DNA of 35,510 nt from Clostridiales bacterium (GTDB taxonomy: Bacteria; Bacillota; Clostridia; Saccharofermentanales; Saccharofermentanaceae): contig JAFWFV010000050.1 in the NCBI GenBank assembly GCA_017515465.1, positions 1-35,510 of the forward strand, read 5' to 3'. Positions 1-7,512 of the stretch are shown here, one piece after another. Below the pieces are notes generated by a model, which was not told where the DNA came from, searched no databases, and saw nothing but the letters and a program-made list of their open reading frames with translations. Every line of letters begins with the position of its first letter. The first letter of the stretch is position 1. A program made the position numbers and the translations under genes.

Positions 1-163
1 ACTTCTCATTCTCCTATACGACCTCTTAGGGCCATTAGATATGTCGAGTTAGTATCTACTCTGTCTCACTGTTGTACTTGAATAATACAACCGTGATAGC
101 TTTTACATCGCCACTGTTTTACTTTTTATCATGCCTCCTATGTATGTCATTATACAATCCCAA
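1..163 (-). other. Segment downstream of the T-box terminator, no gene seen
   Basis: I see no convincing coding region here. An AGGAGG on the minus strand (133-138) is followed only by very short frames. A second GGAG near 12-15 sits just before an ATG at 9-7 that reads leftward out of the window; this could be the start, or lie just before the start, of the T-box-controlled gene. A plus-strand frame at 72-275 is antisense to the leader and is not supported. Confidence 0.4.
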
Positions 164-437
164 TAAAAAATCTCTCCTGCAAATAAGCATGTCGCTGATC
201 TGCAAAAGAGACGAAAGATATTCCGCGGTACCACTCTTTTTGGTATTACCTACCCACTCATCGCAACGTCCATAAACGTGCTTCTCTGTAACGGGAGAAC
301 CCGGGATGCACTACTTACCAATCGTGTTCACGCACCGGCTCAGAGGTGACTTATCATTATAACTGCTCTGCAGGTTCACACCGTCCACCTGCTCTCTGTA
401 AGAGCGACATTATATCTTTATCCTCTTCAACGCTTGT
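164..437 (-). ncRNA. T-box leader RNA (tRNA-sensing riboswitch), specifier probably GUC (Val)
   Basis: Read on the minus strand, this gene-free stretch holds the standard T-box parts in order. The base of Stem I pairs AGAGG (426-422) with CCTCT (346-342). Stem I also carries the typical AGAGAGC and GGTGTGAACC segments. The conserved T-box itself, GAGTGGTACCGCGG, is at 223-236, and a terminator follows. The codon directly 5' of the A next to the lower helix is GTC (350-348), pointing to tRNA-Val. The variable T-box base after TGG is T, which pairs with a discriminator A73. That suits Val or Lys and argues against the overlapping Ser readings (AGT, TCA), since bacterial tRNA-Ser normally has G73. 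In this family, uncharged tRNA stabilises the antiterminator and switches on an aminoacyl-tRNA synthetase or amino-acid gene. That gene is left of the window; valS is my guess. Confidence 0.9.
165..211 (-). terminator. T-box intrinsic terminator
   Basis: On the minus strand a 13-pair stem (199-211 with 171-183, including G-U pairs) closes a 15-base loop and is followed by six T (170-165). It is placed just downstream of the T-box sequence, as expected for a terminator that competes with the antiterminator. Confidence 0.88.
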
Positions 438-443
438 ACCGCT

Positions 444-472
444 ATTTAATCACGCGTATGAGCGAAAGTCAA
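444..472 (-). promoter_or_regulatory. Promoter of the T-box leader
   Basis: On the minus strand a -35 TTGACT (467-472) and a -10 TTAAAT (444-449) are separated by exactly 17 bases. Transcription would start near 437, just before the first T-box stem. It lies directly behind the stop codon of the anchored protein gene at 496, with no terminator seen in between, so read-through from that operon is possible. Confidence 0.7.
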
Positions 473-495
473 GGTTTGAGGGGATTACGGGCCTG

Positions 496-852
496 TCAGA
501 ATTCCGGCAGTTCGTACCTGCTGTTGTATGTTACCTCCGTATGATCCACCGGCTTTACGGAAGTCTCATAGATCGTTTCCGGTCCGGCAGCAGTCGTGAC
601 GGATGCCGTTTCTTCAGTGCCAGAGCTTTCGACCGAGCTTTCAGATGTTTCCGGCTCCGTGACGGTAGATTCAGTTACATCAGTATCGTCTGCCGTTTCC
701 GTTGAGCTCTCTGAAGTCATGGATGTATCAGATGTCGATGTGACAGAAGACTGAACAGTATCAGCTGATCTGTTATCTATCATAACGGCAACACATATGA
801 TCCCCACAAGCATCAGGACTATCAATAATGTGATCAACAGGTTCCGGTTCAT
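496..852 (-). CDS. Small membrane-anchored Ser/Thr-rich protein ending in YELPEF
   Basis: This gene encodes 118 residues of unknown function. Residues 3-25 form one hydrophobic segment, read as a signal anchor. A long low-complexity stretch of Ser, Thr, Glu and Asp (about residues 28-92) follows, typical of an extracellular stalk or cell-wall spacer. The last residues are RYELPEF. The start is well supported: its ATG overlaps the stop of the upstream secreted-protein gene (ATGA, 849-852), and a GAGGAG sits eight bases before it. It is therefore translationally coupled to a protein with the shared C-terminal module. The C-terminal YELPE is also the end of the 34-residue peptide encoded at 31236-31340, which may be meaningful. 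I do not recognise the family. Confidence 0.72.
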   Translation of the reverse strand: MNRNLLITLLIVLMLVGIICVAVMIDNRSADTVQSSVTSTSDTSMTSESSTETADDTDVTESTVTEPETSESSVESSGTEETASVTTAAGPETIYETSVKPVDHTEVTYNSRYELPEF

Positions 853-1785
853 GCAAAATACTCCTCTGCTGCAATGTAATAGAGATAAAGAGCCTTAACA
901 GTCTTGCATACAGCATCGTACTGCGGCATATCCGAATACTTGTTGAGTGTTGTGTAGATATAGCTGCCTGCACAATAATCCAGGCTGATGAACTCTGCTC
1001 CTGTTGACCTGACTGCGACCTTGATGTTATTTCTGGTCCCTATCAAAGGTGCAGGGATGCCGCTGATTATCAGTACATATCTGTTTGCCTTCTTGGAATC
1101 CTTGACAACGGAGAGATTGCCGTTAGGTGAGCCATATGTTACCACCTTACCGTCAACGATGAACTTGTAATTGTTGATATCAGCTCCTGAAGCGAGCGTG
1201 AAATAATGGTTGATGTTTGTTCCTGACTGCAGTTCGAGAGTGGATACATCGTATGCCAGAGGCTGAGATCCATCGTCTGATACAACGGGGGCCAGAGCTG
1301 CGATCTCGGGAGAATTCTTTGTGATCGCATCCATTTCAGCAGCAATTCCCTCATCCTTTATAGGGACAGGACCTGTTGCTTCATGATGGAAAGCATCTAC
1401 TGCATAGTTGCCGTATTCTGACAGATAGTTAACAAGATCCATCAGTTTCTGGTTGCCGCTTGCTGCTGTTCTGGCATAGTCGATATATTCCTGAACGGAA
1501 TAATCAAATGATGAACCAAATGATTCCCCGTTCTTATCTGCCATAGGATATCCTTCGCCGTCGCTCCTCAGTGTCTCCACCGTAACCGTATCGAAGATCT
1601 CGGCTGCAGGTACAGCGTAGGAGAATACCAGTCTGGCACCGTCATGAGGTGCACTTGCAATATCCTGCTCAATGCCATTTATAAGGATCTTAGCACCATT
1701 AGCAACATCTGCCGTGAACTCATCAGGCAGGATCAGTTTGAAGTTGAGAACGATCAATCCCTCTGTTGCGATCGTACGGGCTGAA
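849..1785 (-). repeat. Duplicated module, copy A
   Basis: This stretch, coding for the C-terminal module, repeats in the same orientation at 2722-3663. In blocks compared by eye, close to nine in ten bases agree and long runs are identical. The regions upstream in the two genes are unrelated, so only the module has been duplicated or kept alike by gene conversion. Confidence 0.85.
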
Positions 1786-2630
1786 ACAACAATGGGGTCA
1801 GATCCTACAGGTGTTGAAGGCACATGAGGATATGCTAAAAATTCAGCATAATCAACGAACGACTCATTACCTGACGTAAATGTAATCTCACACCTAAATG
1901 GATAATAACCATCGTGATTTGCATCAAAAGTAGCTGCATCCTCGTCATAGGAATAATCCATAGAATCTCTGGCATCAAAAGACATATCATATGACGAGCT
2001 GCCAGGGGCTCTGAATGCCGGCTTAAAAATACCCTCATCAGGAATATCTTCAAATACATCTGTTGTATCAATAGTTATGCTGGGATTGGTGTTGGCATAA
2101 CCCCATTCAGACAAATTCCAATCATGTGCCCTCCAGTTATAACTAACTGAAACGTTACTTGATACAACGGGTTCTATTCCAACAGTAAAAGAGTCTCCGT
2201 ATTCAACATCCTGCAGTTTGTCGGTTACATATTTGTAGCCATAGTATTCGGTCAGTTTAGAAATGGAGAAATGAGATGATTGCCCATTGCAGACCTCGAA
2301 ACAAAACTCCATTGACTGTCCTTCTTTGATTTCGAATACAGTCTTGGAACGATCATAGGCAGAAACTCCAAAAGGGTGAACAAAACAGTTTGATTCTGTT
2401 TTTAGCTCAACATAGACTCCCCAGCTAAAGGGATAATCGATAACATAGTATCCACTTTCAGGAGCAGTAAATGAATAATACTGTTCCTGTGATGCACCCG
2501 TGTTATTTGAAATGTTATATGTGGTGCCTTCATATATGGTCGTAGCAGCATTATCATTTCTATGCAGGTTTCCAACAATCTCGAAACTCAGTGCAAGTAT
2601 CACTATACCGCTTATTATTCTGTTCTTCAT
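849..2630 (-). CDS. Large secreted protein with PPC-like domain and shared C-terminal module
   Basis: The 593-residue product begins with a hydrophobic signal-like segment (about residues 5-20). Residues about 30-110 resemble a bacterial pre-peptidase C-terminal (PPC) beta-sandwich, with the pattern YYSFTAPESGYYVIDY. Residues about 120-270 look like an Ig-like beta region. From about residue 281 to the end comes a two-part module shared with the products at 2722-3936 and 31402-33795. Its landmarks are LNFKLILPDEF, YSVQEYIDYA, YGNYAVDAF, ASGADINNYKF and a final KALYLYYIAA. No catalytic motif is visible, so an adhesion, scaffold or surface-layer role is only a guess. GGAGAG lies eight bases before the ATG. 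A hairpin terminator separates it from the paralogue upstream. Confidence 0.82.
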   Translation of the reverse strand: MKNRIISGIVILALSFEIVGNLHRNDNAATTIYEGTTYNISNNTGASQEQYYSFTAPESGYYVIDYPFSWGVYVELKTESNCFVHPFGVSAYDRSKTVFEIKEGQSMEFCFEVCNGQSSHFSISKLTEYYGYKYVTDKLQDVEYGDSFTVGIEPVVSSNVSVSYNWRAHDWNLSEWGYANTNPSITIDTTDVFEDIPDEGIFKPAFRAPGSSSYDMSFDARDSMDYSYDEDAATFDANHDGYYPFRCEITFTSGNESFVDYAEFLAYPHVPSTPVGSDPIVVSARTIATEGLIVLNFKLILPDEFTADVANGAKILINGIEQDIASAPHDGARLVFSYAVPAAEIFDTVTVETLRSDGEGYPMADKNGESFGSSFDYSVQEYIDYARTAASGNQKLMDLVNYLSEYGNYAVDAFHHEATGPVPIKDEGIAAEMDAITKNSPEIAALAPVVSDDGSQPLAYDVSTLELQSGTNINHYFTLASGADINNYKFIVDGKVVTYGSPNGNLSVVKDSKKANRYVLIISGIPAPLIGTRNNIKVAVRSTGAEFISLDYCAGSYIYTTLNKYSDMPQYDAVCKTVKALYLYYIAAEEYFA

Positions 2631-2663
2631 AAAACCACTCTCCGTTATTTGTTTTCTAAAATA

Positions 2664-2695
2664 GAATAGACAGTCATATATCAGACTGCCTATTC
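2664..2695 (-). terminator. Hairpin terminator between the paralogous secreted-protein genes
   Basis: A 12-pair inverted repeat (2684-2695 with 2664-2675, one G-U pair) has an 8-base loop and is followed on the minus strand by TATTTT. It lies just after the stop of the gene at 2722 and before the start of the next gene. The T-tract is short, so partial read-through is likely. Confidence 0.65.
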
Positions 2696-2721
2696 GAAAA
2701 AGTCTTTAAATACGATCCTGA

Positions 2722-3663
2722 TCAGCCGTTAAAGTAAGCATCAGCTGCAACGTAGTACAGATAGAGAGCCTTAACAGTCTTGCAGACTGCATCGTACTGC
2801 GGCATTTCAGAATACTTGTTGAGTGTTGTGTAGATATAGCTGCCGGCACAATAGCTCAGGTCGATGAATTCTGTTCCTGTTGACTTAACTACAACCTTGA
2901 TGCTATTTCTGGTTCCGATCTCAGGTGCAGGTATGCCGCTTATTATCAGCACATATCTGTTAGCCTTCTTGGAATCCTTGATAACGGACAAGTTTCCGTT
3001 AGGTGAACCGTAGGATACTTCCTTGCCGTCAACTACGAACTTGTAATTGTTGATATCAGCTCCTGAAGCGATCGTGAAATAATGGTTGATGTTTGTTCCT
3101 GACTGCAGTTCGAGAGTTGATACATCGTATGCCAGTGGCTGAGATCCGTCGTCTGAGACAACGGGAGCCAGATCTACGATCTCAGGAGTATTCTTTGTGA
3201 TCGCATCTATCTCTGCAGCAATATCCTCATCCTTTGCGGGGACAGGACCTGTTGTTTCGTGATGGAAGGCATCTACTGCATAGTTGCCGTATTCTGACAG
3301 ATAGTTAACAAGATCCATCAGCTTCTGGTTGCCGCTTGCCACTGTTCTGGCATAGTCGATATATTCCTGAACGGAATAATCAAATGTAGAACCGATGAGG
3401 ACTCCATTCTTGTCTACCATGGGGTATCCTTCACCGTTGCTCCTCAATGTCTCCAGTGCGACTGTATCGAAGATCTCAGCTGCAGGTACAGCGTAGGAGA
3501 ATACCAGTCTGGCACCATCATGAGGTGCATTTGCGATATCCTGCTCGACACCATTGATCAGGATCTTAGCACCGTTAGCAACATCTGCCATGAACTCATC
3601 AGGCAGGATCAGCTTGAAGTTGAGAACGATCAATCCCTCTGTTGCGATAGTGTGTGCTGACAG
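2722..3663 (-). repeat. Duplicated module, copy B
   Basis: Direct repeat partner of 849-1785, coding for the C-terminal module. Nucleotide conservation runs through third codon positions, pointing to recent duplication or ongoing conversion. Confidence 0.85.
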
Positions 3664-3936
3664 CGTGATAGGTGTGTCGCCCTCAGGGACGATGGGCAGC
3701 TCATCGCCCTCATCATCGTCCGTACCGAGTGCAGGATCGATGGACACCTCATCGGTTACGACCTCCTCGGGCACTATGGCGACTTCCCCGTCGCTTTCTT
3801 CTGTTTCCTCAACTACTGTGATATCGTCAATTGCTGTTCCCTCCTCTTCGTAAGCGGTAAAGCCGGTAAAGACTCCACACATCATAGCGAGAGAAAGAGA
3901 TACACAAACTGCTTTTCTTAAGTGATTGTATAGCAT
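2722..3936 (-). CDS. Secreted protein with acidic linker and shared C-terminal module
   Basis: The product is 404 residues from the chosen start. An upstream in-frame ATG at 3963 would add nine residues, but GGGAGG (3943-3948) lies six bases before the ATG at 3936, which fixes the start there. A signal peptide (about residues 5-28) is followed by a Glu/Asp-rich linker (about residues 30-85). From about residue 92 the protein is the same two-part module as in its neighbour at 849-2630, nearly identical in places. Unlike that neighbour it has no extra N-terminal domain, so it looks like the module displayed on a flexible tether. No enzyme motif is seen and the function is unknown. Confidence 0.82.
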   Translation of the reverse strand: MLYNHLRKAVCVSLSLAMMCGVFTGFTAYEEEGTAIDDITVVEETEESDGEVAIVPEEVVTDEVSIDPALGTDDDEGDELPIVPEGDTPITLSAHTIATEGLIVLNFKLILPDEFMADVANGAKILINGVEQDIANAPHDGARLVFSYAVPAAEIFDTVALETLRSNGEGYPMVDKNGVLIGSTFDYSVQEYIDYARTVASGNQKLMDLVNYLSEYGNYAVDAFHHETTGPVPAKDEDIAAEIDAITKNTPEIVDLAPVVSDDGSQPLAYDVSTLELQSGTNINHYFTIASGADINNYKFVVDGKEVSYGSPNGNLSVIKDSKKANRYVLIISGIPAPEIGTRNSIKVVVKSTGTEFIDLSYCAGSYIYTTLNKYSEMPQYDAVCKTVKALYLYYVAADAYFNG

Positions 3937-3971
3937 CGGCAACCTCCCATACTCATCCATCATAATATGTA

Positions 3972-4001
3972 AGTATACTTCATGATCACCCCTTTTGGCA
4001 A
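3972..4001 (-). promoter_or_regulatory. Candidate promoter of the secreted-protein gene at 2722-3936
   Basis: On the minus strand a -35 TTGCCA (3996-4001) and a -10 TATACT (3972-3977) are 18 bases apart, about 36 bases before the GGGAGG-led ATG. It lies just after the end of the cysteine-synthase-like gene, where no clear terminator is seen. Confidence 0.5.
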
Positions 4002-4035
4002 GGCAATCAGTCCATGAACTGTTATTATAATAGGG

Positions 4036-4986
4036 TCATTCTCCAAAAAGAGGGGTTGAAAAGTACCTTTCAGCAGTGTCCGGCAGGACAGTGACAACAG
4101 TCTTGCCCCTGCCCAGTGTTTTGGCGAGTTTGAGGGCAGCACACACATTAGTTCCGCTGGAAATGCCGCACATAAGTCCTTCCAGCTTGGCCAAGGCCTT
4201 GGAAGTATCTATGGCTTCCCTGTCTGATACCACGCATATCTCATCGTAGATGTCCCTGTTGAAGATCTCAGGGATTATTCCGTCGCCGATACCCATCTGA
4301 AGGTGTGTTCCGATGGTTCCGCCTGCCAGGATGGCAGCATTTTCGGGTTCAACGGCCCAGATCACCATGTCTGGGTAATGCTCCTTAAGGACTTCCCCTA
4401 TGCCCGTAAGGGTTCCGCCCGTTCCTATTCCTGAGCAGAATCCGTCAACGGGGACTCCGTCCAGCTGATCCAGGATCTCAACGACGGTGGCCTTTTTATG
4501 TGCCAGGACATTGTTGATGTTGGAAAACTGCTGGGGAACGAATACCTTGGGATTCTTCTCCTTCATCTTAAGAGCGCATTTAACGCACTCGTCAATGCAC
4601 TGACCGATGTCGCCGTAGTCGTGGATGAGCTTTACCTCCGCGCCATAGTGGCGTACAAGCTTCGTCCTCTCCTCGCTGACCGAGTCAGGCATGATTATTA
4701 TCGTCCTGTATCCCTTTACGGCGCCTACCAGAGCCAGTCCGATGCCCTGATTGCCTGAAGTGGGCTCAACGATGATGGAATCCTTGTCTATCAGGCCCTC
4801 AGCTTCTGCTGCCTCGATCATGTTCAGAGCTGTCCTGGTCTTGATGGAGCCTCCGATATTGGTGGCTTCGAACTTTACCAGAACATCGGCACTGTCTTCC
4901 CCCACGAGACGGTTAAGTCTGACGAGAGGAGTATTTCCAATGGCTTCGAGTATGTTATTGCAGATCACTTGCTGTCCTTCTTCCAT
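4036..4986 (-). CDS. cysK: Cysteine synthase-like PLP enzyme (O-acetylserine sulfhydrylase family)
   Basis: The 316-residue product belongs to fold-type II PLP enzymes, which in this branch make cysteine from O-acetylserine and sulfide in the cytoplasm. It shows the N-terminal IGNTPLVRL (residues 16-24), the cofactor lysine in GSIKTR (Lys49), the substrate loop PTSGNQG (75-81), the phosphate-binding GTGGT and a C-terminal GISSGTN. Two key loops differ from textbook CysK: SIKTR replaces SVKDR and SGNQG replaces SGNTG. The substrate could therefore be a variant one. An ATG at 4986 is preferred over an in-frame TTG at 4992, though neither has a clear ribosome binding site. The gene diverges from the lipoprotein gene at 5057. 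Confidence 0.85.
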   Translation of the reverse strand: MEEGQQVICNNILEAIGNTPLVRLNRLVGEDSADVLVKFEATNIGGSIKTRTALNMIEAAEAEGLIDKDSIIVEPTSGNQGIGLALVGAVKGYRTIIIMPDSVSEERTKLVRHYGAEVKLIHDYGDIGQCIDECVKCALKMKEKNPKVFVPQQFSNINNVLAHKKATVVEILDQLDGVPVDGFCSGIGTGGTLTGIGEVLKEHYPDMVIWAVEPENAAILAGGTIGTHLQMGIGDGIIPEIFNRDIYDEICVVSDREAIDTSKALAKLEGLMCGISSGTNVCAALKLAKTLGRGKTVVTVLPDTAERYFSTPLFGE

Positions 4987-5015
4987 TTTCAATTATCAAG
5001 CCAATGTATTATAAT
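4986..5015 (+). promoter_or_regulatory. Candidate promoter of the lipoprotein-macrodomain cluster
   Basis: TTTTCA (4986-4991) and TATAAT (5010-5015) are spaced by 18 bases, about 40 bases before the ATG at 5057. The -10 is part of the palindrome ATTATAAT (5008-5015), which gives a TATAAT on both strands. The divergent cysteine-synthase gene may use the same site, but no good minus-strand -35 is present. Confidence 0.45.
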
Positions 5016-5056
5016 TAATCCGGTTGTCAAAATCTACAAAAAGGTGGGGATTATTT

Positions 5057-5707
5057 ATGAACATCGGAACAAAGATCGCATCCGTTGCTCTGTGTGCAGC
5101 AACAGTATTTTCCATGACTTCATGCTCATTCCTTCTCGGCGGGAGCAAACTGGGAGCAGCAAAACTCGAGTCTTATGCAGCCGGTGAGGGCGCACAGGAG
5201 ATGGAATCTGCCAAGATATTTCTCGATGCAGACGAGGATGATCTCGAGGAAGGCGTTTATGTCAGCGTCGAGGGCAAGGACTGCAAGAAGATCCTGACTG
5301 AAAAAGACCTGTTCGTTATACCTGTTCTGAAAGACTTCTACGACAAGTCCATGCAGAAGCTGACCATCTACGTTCAGGGTACGACTTCTGGCAGCAAGAG
5401 AGATATCGTTTATGCGATGTCCATTGTCTTCGAGGACGAGGATAGCGCCGAGGATTATTTCGACAGCATCCACGACGGTATACAGCCCAATCCCGGCATC
5501 AGTGCCAATAACGATGACGGAACAGACGAAGACATCGATTACACGGTAATGAACATCAGCGATGATCCTCACTACGCAGCAGTCGGCGGCTATAGAGACG
5601 GCAATACCGTTCTCTTCCTCATCGGATACGGCAACAGCAAGAAGGTCATCAAGAACGTTGATGCCATCTGTGAAGCATTGGGCGTACATCAGGTTACAGA
5701 TACCTAA
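5057..5707 (+). CDS. Lipoprotein of unknown function
   Basis: The product is 216 residues. A lipoprotein signal peptide with lipobox MTSC gives Cys at about residue 22, so it should be anchored on the outer face of the membrane. The mature part is acidic. A pattern around [14 protein letters not shown] and a final alpha/beta stretch suggest a single compact domain I cannot name. An upstream in-frame GTG at 5024 is rejected, because GGTGGGG precedes the ATG at 5057 and the signal peptide begins there. The TAA stop overlaps the start of the macrodomain gene by one base (TAATG), so the two are probably co-translated. Confidence 0.8.
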   Translation: MNIGTKIASVALCAATVFSMTSCSFLLGGSKLGAAKLESYAAGEGAQEMESAKIFLDADEDDLEEGVYVSVEGKDCKKILTEKDLFVIPVLKDFYDKSMQKLTIYVQGTTSGSKRDIVYAMSIVFEDEDSAEDYFDSIHDGIQPNPGISANNDDGTDEDIDYTVMNISDDPHYAAVGGYRDGNTVLFLIGYGNSKKVIKNVDAICEALGVHQVTDT

Positions 5708-6759
5708 TGCCTCTTCTCATCGTACGTAACGACATAACGAAAATGGAAGTTGACGCCATCGTCAACGCCGCTAACTCGTCACTTCTGGGTGGCGGCGGAG
5801 TCGATGGCGCTATTCATAAGGCTGCAGGTCCAAAGCTGCTGGAAGAATGCAGATTGCTAAACGGCTGTGAGACCGGAGATGCCAAGATAACAGGAGCAGG
5901 CGATCTTCCCTGCAGATATGTGATCCACACTGTGGGCCCTGTCTGGGAAGGCGGAGGATCCGGCGAGGAAGGACTCCTCAGGTCCTGCTACACCAGATCC
6001 CTGGAACTGGCCGCAAAATACGAATGCGTATCAGTGGCATTTCCCCTGATCTCATCCGGAATATACGGTTATCCCAAAGATCAGGCTTTGAAGGTGGCTG
6101 TGGATGTCATCAGTTCCTATCTGCTTGAAGGGCATGAACTGACAGTCTACATAGTCGTCTTCGACAAGAAGGCGTATAAGATCGGAGAAAAGCTCTTCGA
6201 CAATATCAGTGAGTATATAGACGACCACTACGCAGAGATTGCGGAAAAGGAAGAAAGAAGACGCGGCAACATATCCTATTCCCATAGCATTGCTCCTCCC
6301 CAATCCTTTATGGGGATGTCAATGCCCAGTATTCTTAACAGGAAGTCAGAAAAGGAAGACCGGTTAGATGTCGTTGAGGAATGTGCCTGCGAGCCTTCCC
6401 TGGACGATATGATCAAGATGATCGACGAGAGCTTTTCCCAGATGCTCCTCAGAAAGATCGACGAATCCGGCATGACCGATGCCGAATGCTACAAGAAAGC
6501 CAATATCGACCGCAAACTGTTCTCCAAGATCAGGTCGGACATAAATTACAAGCCCAGCAAACCGACGGTCATTGCCTTTGCAATTGCCCTGAGACTAAAT
6601 ATGAAGGATACGAGGGAACTGCTGATGAAGGCAGGCTTTGCCCTGTCTGATTCCAATAAATTCGACATAATAATCCGGTATTTTATAGAACACGGGAATT
6701 ATGACGTGTTCGAGATCAACGAAGCATTATTCGCATTTGACCAGCAGCTCCTGGCATGA
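5707..6759 (+). CDS. Macrodomain protein fused to a C-terminal HTH-like domain
   Basis: The product is 350 residues. Residues 1-165 are an Appr-1''-p processing (macro) domain of the YmdB/TARG type that binds ADP-ribose. It has NAAN (20-23), the Gly-rich loop GGGGVDGAI (29-37), [10 protein letters not shown] (69-78) and the phosphate loop SSGIYGYP (116-123). Such enzymes remove O-acetyl-ADP-ribose or ADP-ribose from proteins. A variable linker (about 170-230) leads to a helical domain (about 232-350) with a Cro/C1-like look around [17 protein letters not shown]. That domain may bind nucleic acid or a partner. The start overlaps the lipoprotein stop. The von Willebrand A gene follows after 97 bases, so this may be a stress or ADP-ribosylation-linked cluster. 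Confidence 0.87.
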   Translation: MPLLIVRNDITKMEVDAIVNAANSSLLGGGGVDGAIHKAAGPKLLEECRLLNGCETGDAKITGAGDLPCRYVIHTVGPVWEGGGSGEEGLLRSCYTRSLELAAKYECVSVAFPLISSGIYGYPKDQALKVAVDVISSYLLEGHELTVYIVVFDKKAYKIGEKLFDNISEYIDDHYAEIAEKEERRRGNISYSHSIAPPQSFMGMSMPSILNRKSEKEDRLDVVEECACEPSLDDMIKMIDESFSQMLLRKIDESGMTDAECYKKANIDRKLFSKIRSDINYKPSKPTVIAFAIALRLNMKDTRELLMKAGFALSDSNKFDIIIRYFIEHGNYDVFEINEALFAFDQQLLA

Positions 6760-6856
6760 TCATTTGTCGCCTCGCATGCGACCACGCATTCCTGATACCA
6801 CACTATAATCAAGCCATAGGTAACAACCTTGATCAATCAAAAGGGAGGATAATACT

Positions 6857-7507
6857 ATGGCAAAGAACAACATTACGGAGATCGTATTCATCCTGGACAG
6901 GAGCGGCTCCATGGCAGGGCTGGAAAAGGATACCATCGGCGGATTCAATTCAATGATCGCAAAGCAGAAGAAGGAAGACGGCGAGGCACTGATATCCACG
7001 GTGCTCTTCGATTCCACCAGTGAAGTGATCCATGACAGGGTAAACATCAGGGATATCAGGAACATGACGGAAGACGATTACTGCGTCAGAGGCTGCACTG
7101 CACTCCTGGATGCGGTAGGGGGAGCGATCCATCACATCGGCAACGTCCACAAATACATCCGTGACGAGGACGTTCCGGAACATACGATATTCATCATAAC
7201 CACGGACGGCATGGAAAACTCCAGCAGGAGATACAGCGCCTCCAAGGTAAAGCAGATGATCGAACGTCAGAAGGAAAAGCACGGATGGGAATTCCTCTTC
7301 CTGGGTGCCAACATAGATGCAGTGGAGACTGCAGGCAATCTGGGTATCAGCGAGGACCGTGCAGTAGAATTCGTCAGTGACAGCAGAGGACATGTGCTGA
7401 ACTATGAGGCAATGTGCGGAGCAGTCTCAACAGTCAGGCACAACATCAAGCTCAACAGGAACTGGAAGAAGGACATCGACGAATACAGGGAATCCAGGGA
7501 CAGGTAA
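6857..7507 (+). CDS. von Willebrand factor A domain protein
   Basis: The 216-residue product is essentially a single soluble VWA domain without signal peptide, so it is cytoplasmic. The metal-ion-dependent adhesion site is complete: DRSGS (Asp14, Ser16, Ser18), Thr81 in RGCTAL and Asp117 in TTDGMEN. It should bind Mg2+ and a protein partner. The ATG at 6857 follows GGGAGG. Similar stand-alone VWA proteins occur with TerY/TerD-type stress genes and with macrodomain proteins. The macrodomain-HTH gene just upstream fits that, but the partner is unknown. A TATAAT at 6804-6809 could give a separate promoter, though no matching -35 is seen. Its end faces the permease gene at 7513 with only five bases between. 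Confidence 0.88.
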   Translation: MAKNNITEIVFILDRSGSMAGLEKDTIGGFNSMIAKQKKEDGEALISTVLFDSTSEVIHDRVNIRDIRNMTEDDYCVRGCTALLDAVGGAIHHIGNVHKYIRDEDVPEHTIFIITTDGMENSSRRYSASKVKQMIERQKEKHGWEFLFLGANIDAVETAGNLGISEDRAVEFVSDSRGHVLNYEAMCGAVSTVRHNIKLNRNWKKDIDEYRESRDR

Positions 7508-7512
7508 CAAGA

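Noticed and set aside
72..275. Plus-strand frame of 67 codons
   Set aside because: It is antisense to the T-box terminator and T-box sequence, has no ribosome binding site and a composition unlike a protein.
346..705. Plus-strand frame of 119 codons
   Set aside because: It runs antisense across T-box Stem I and the coupled 118-residue anchored protein gene; the minus-strand features explain the sequence.
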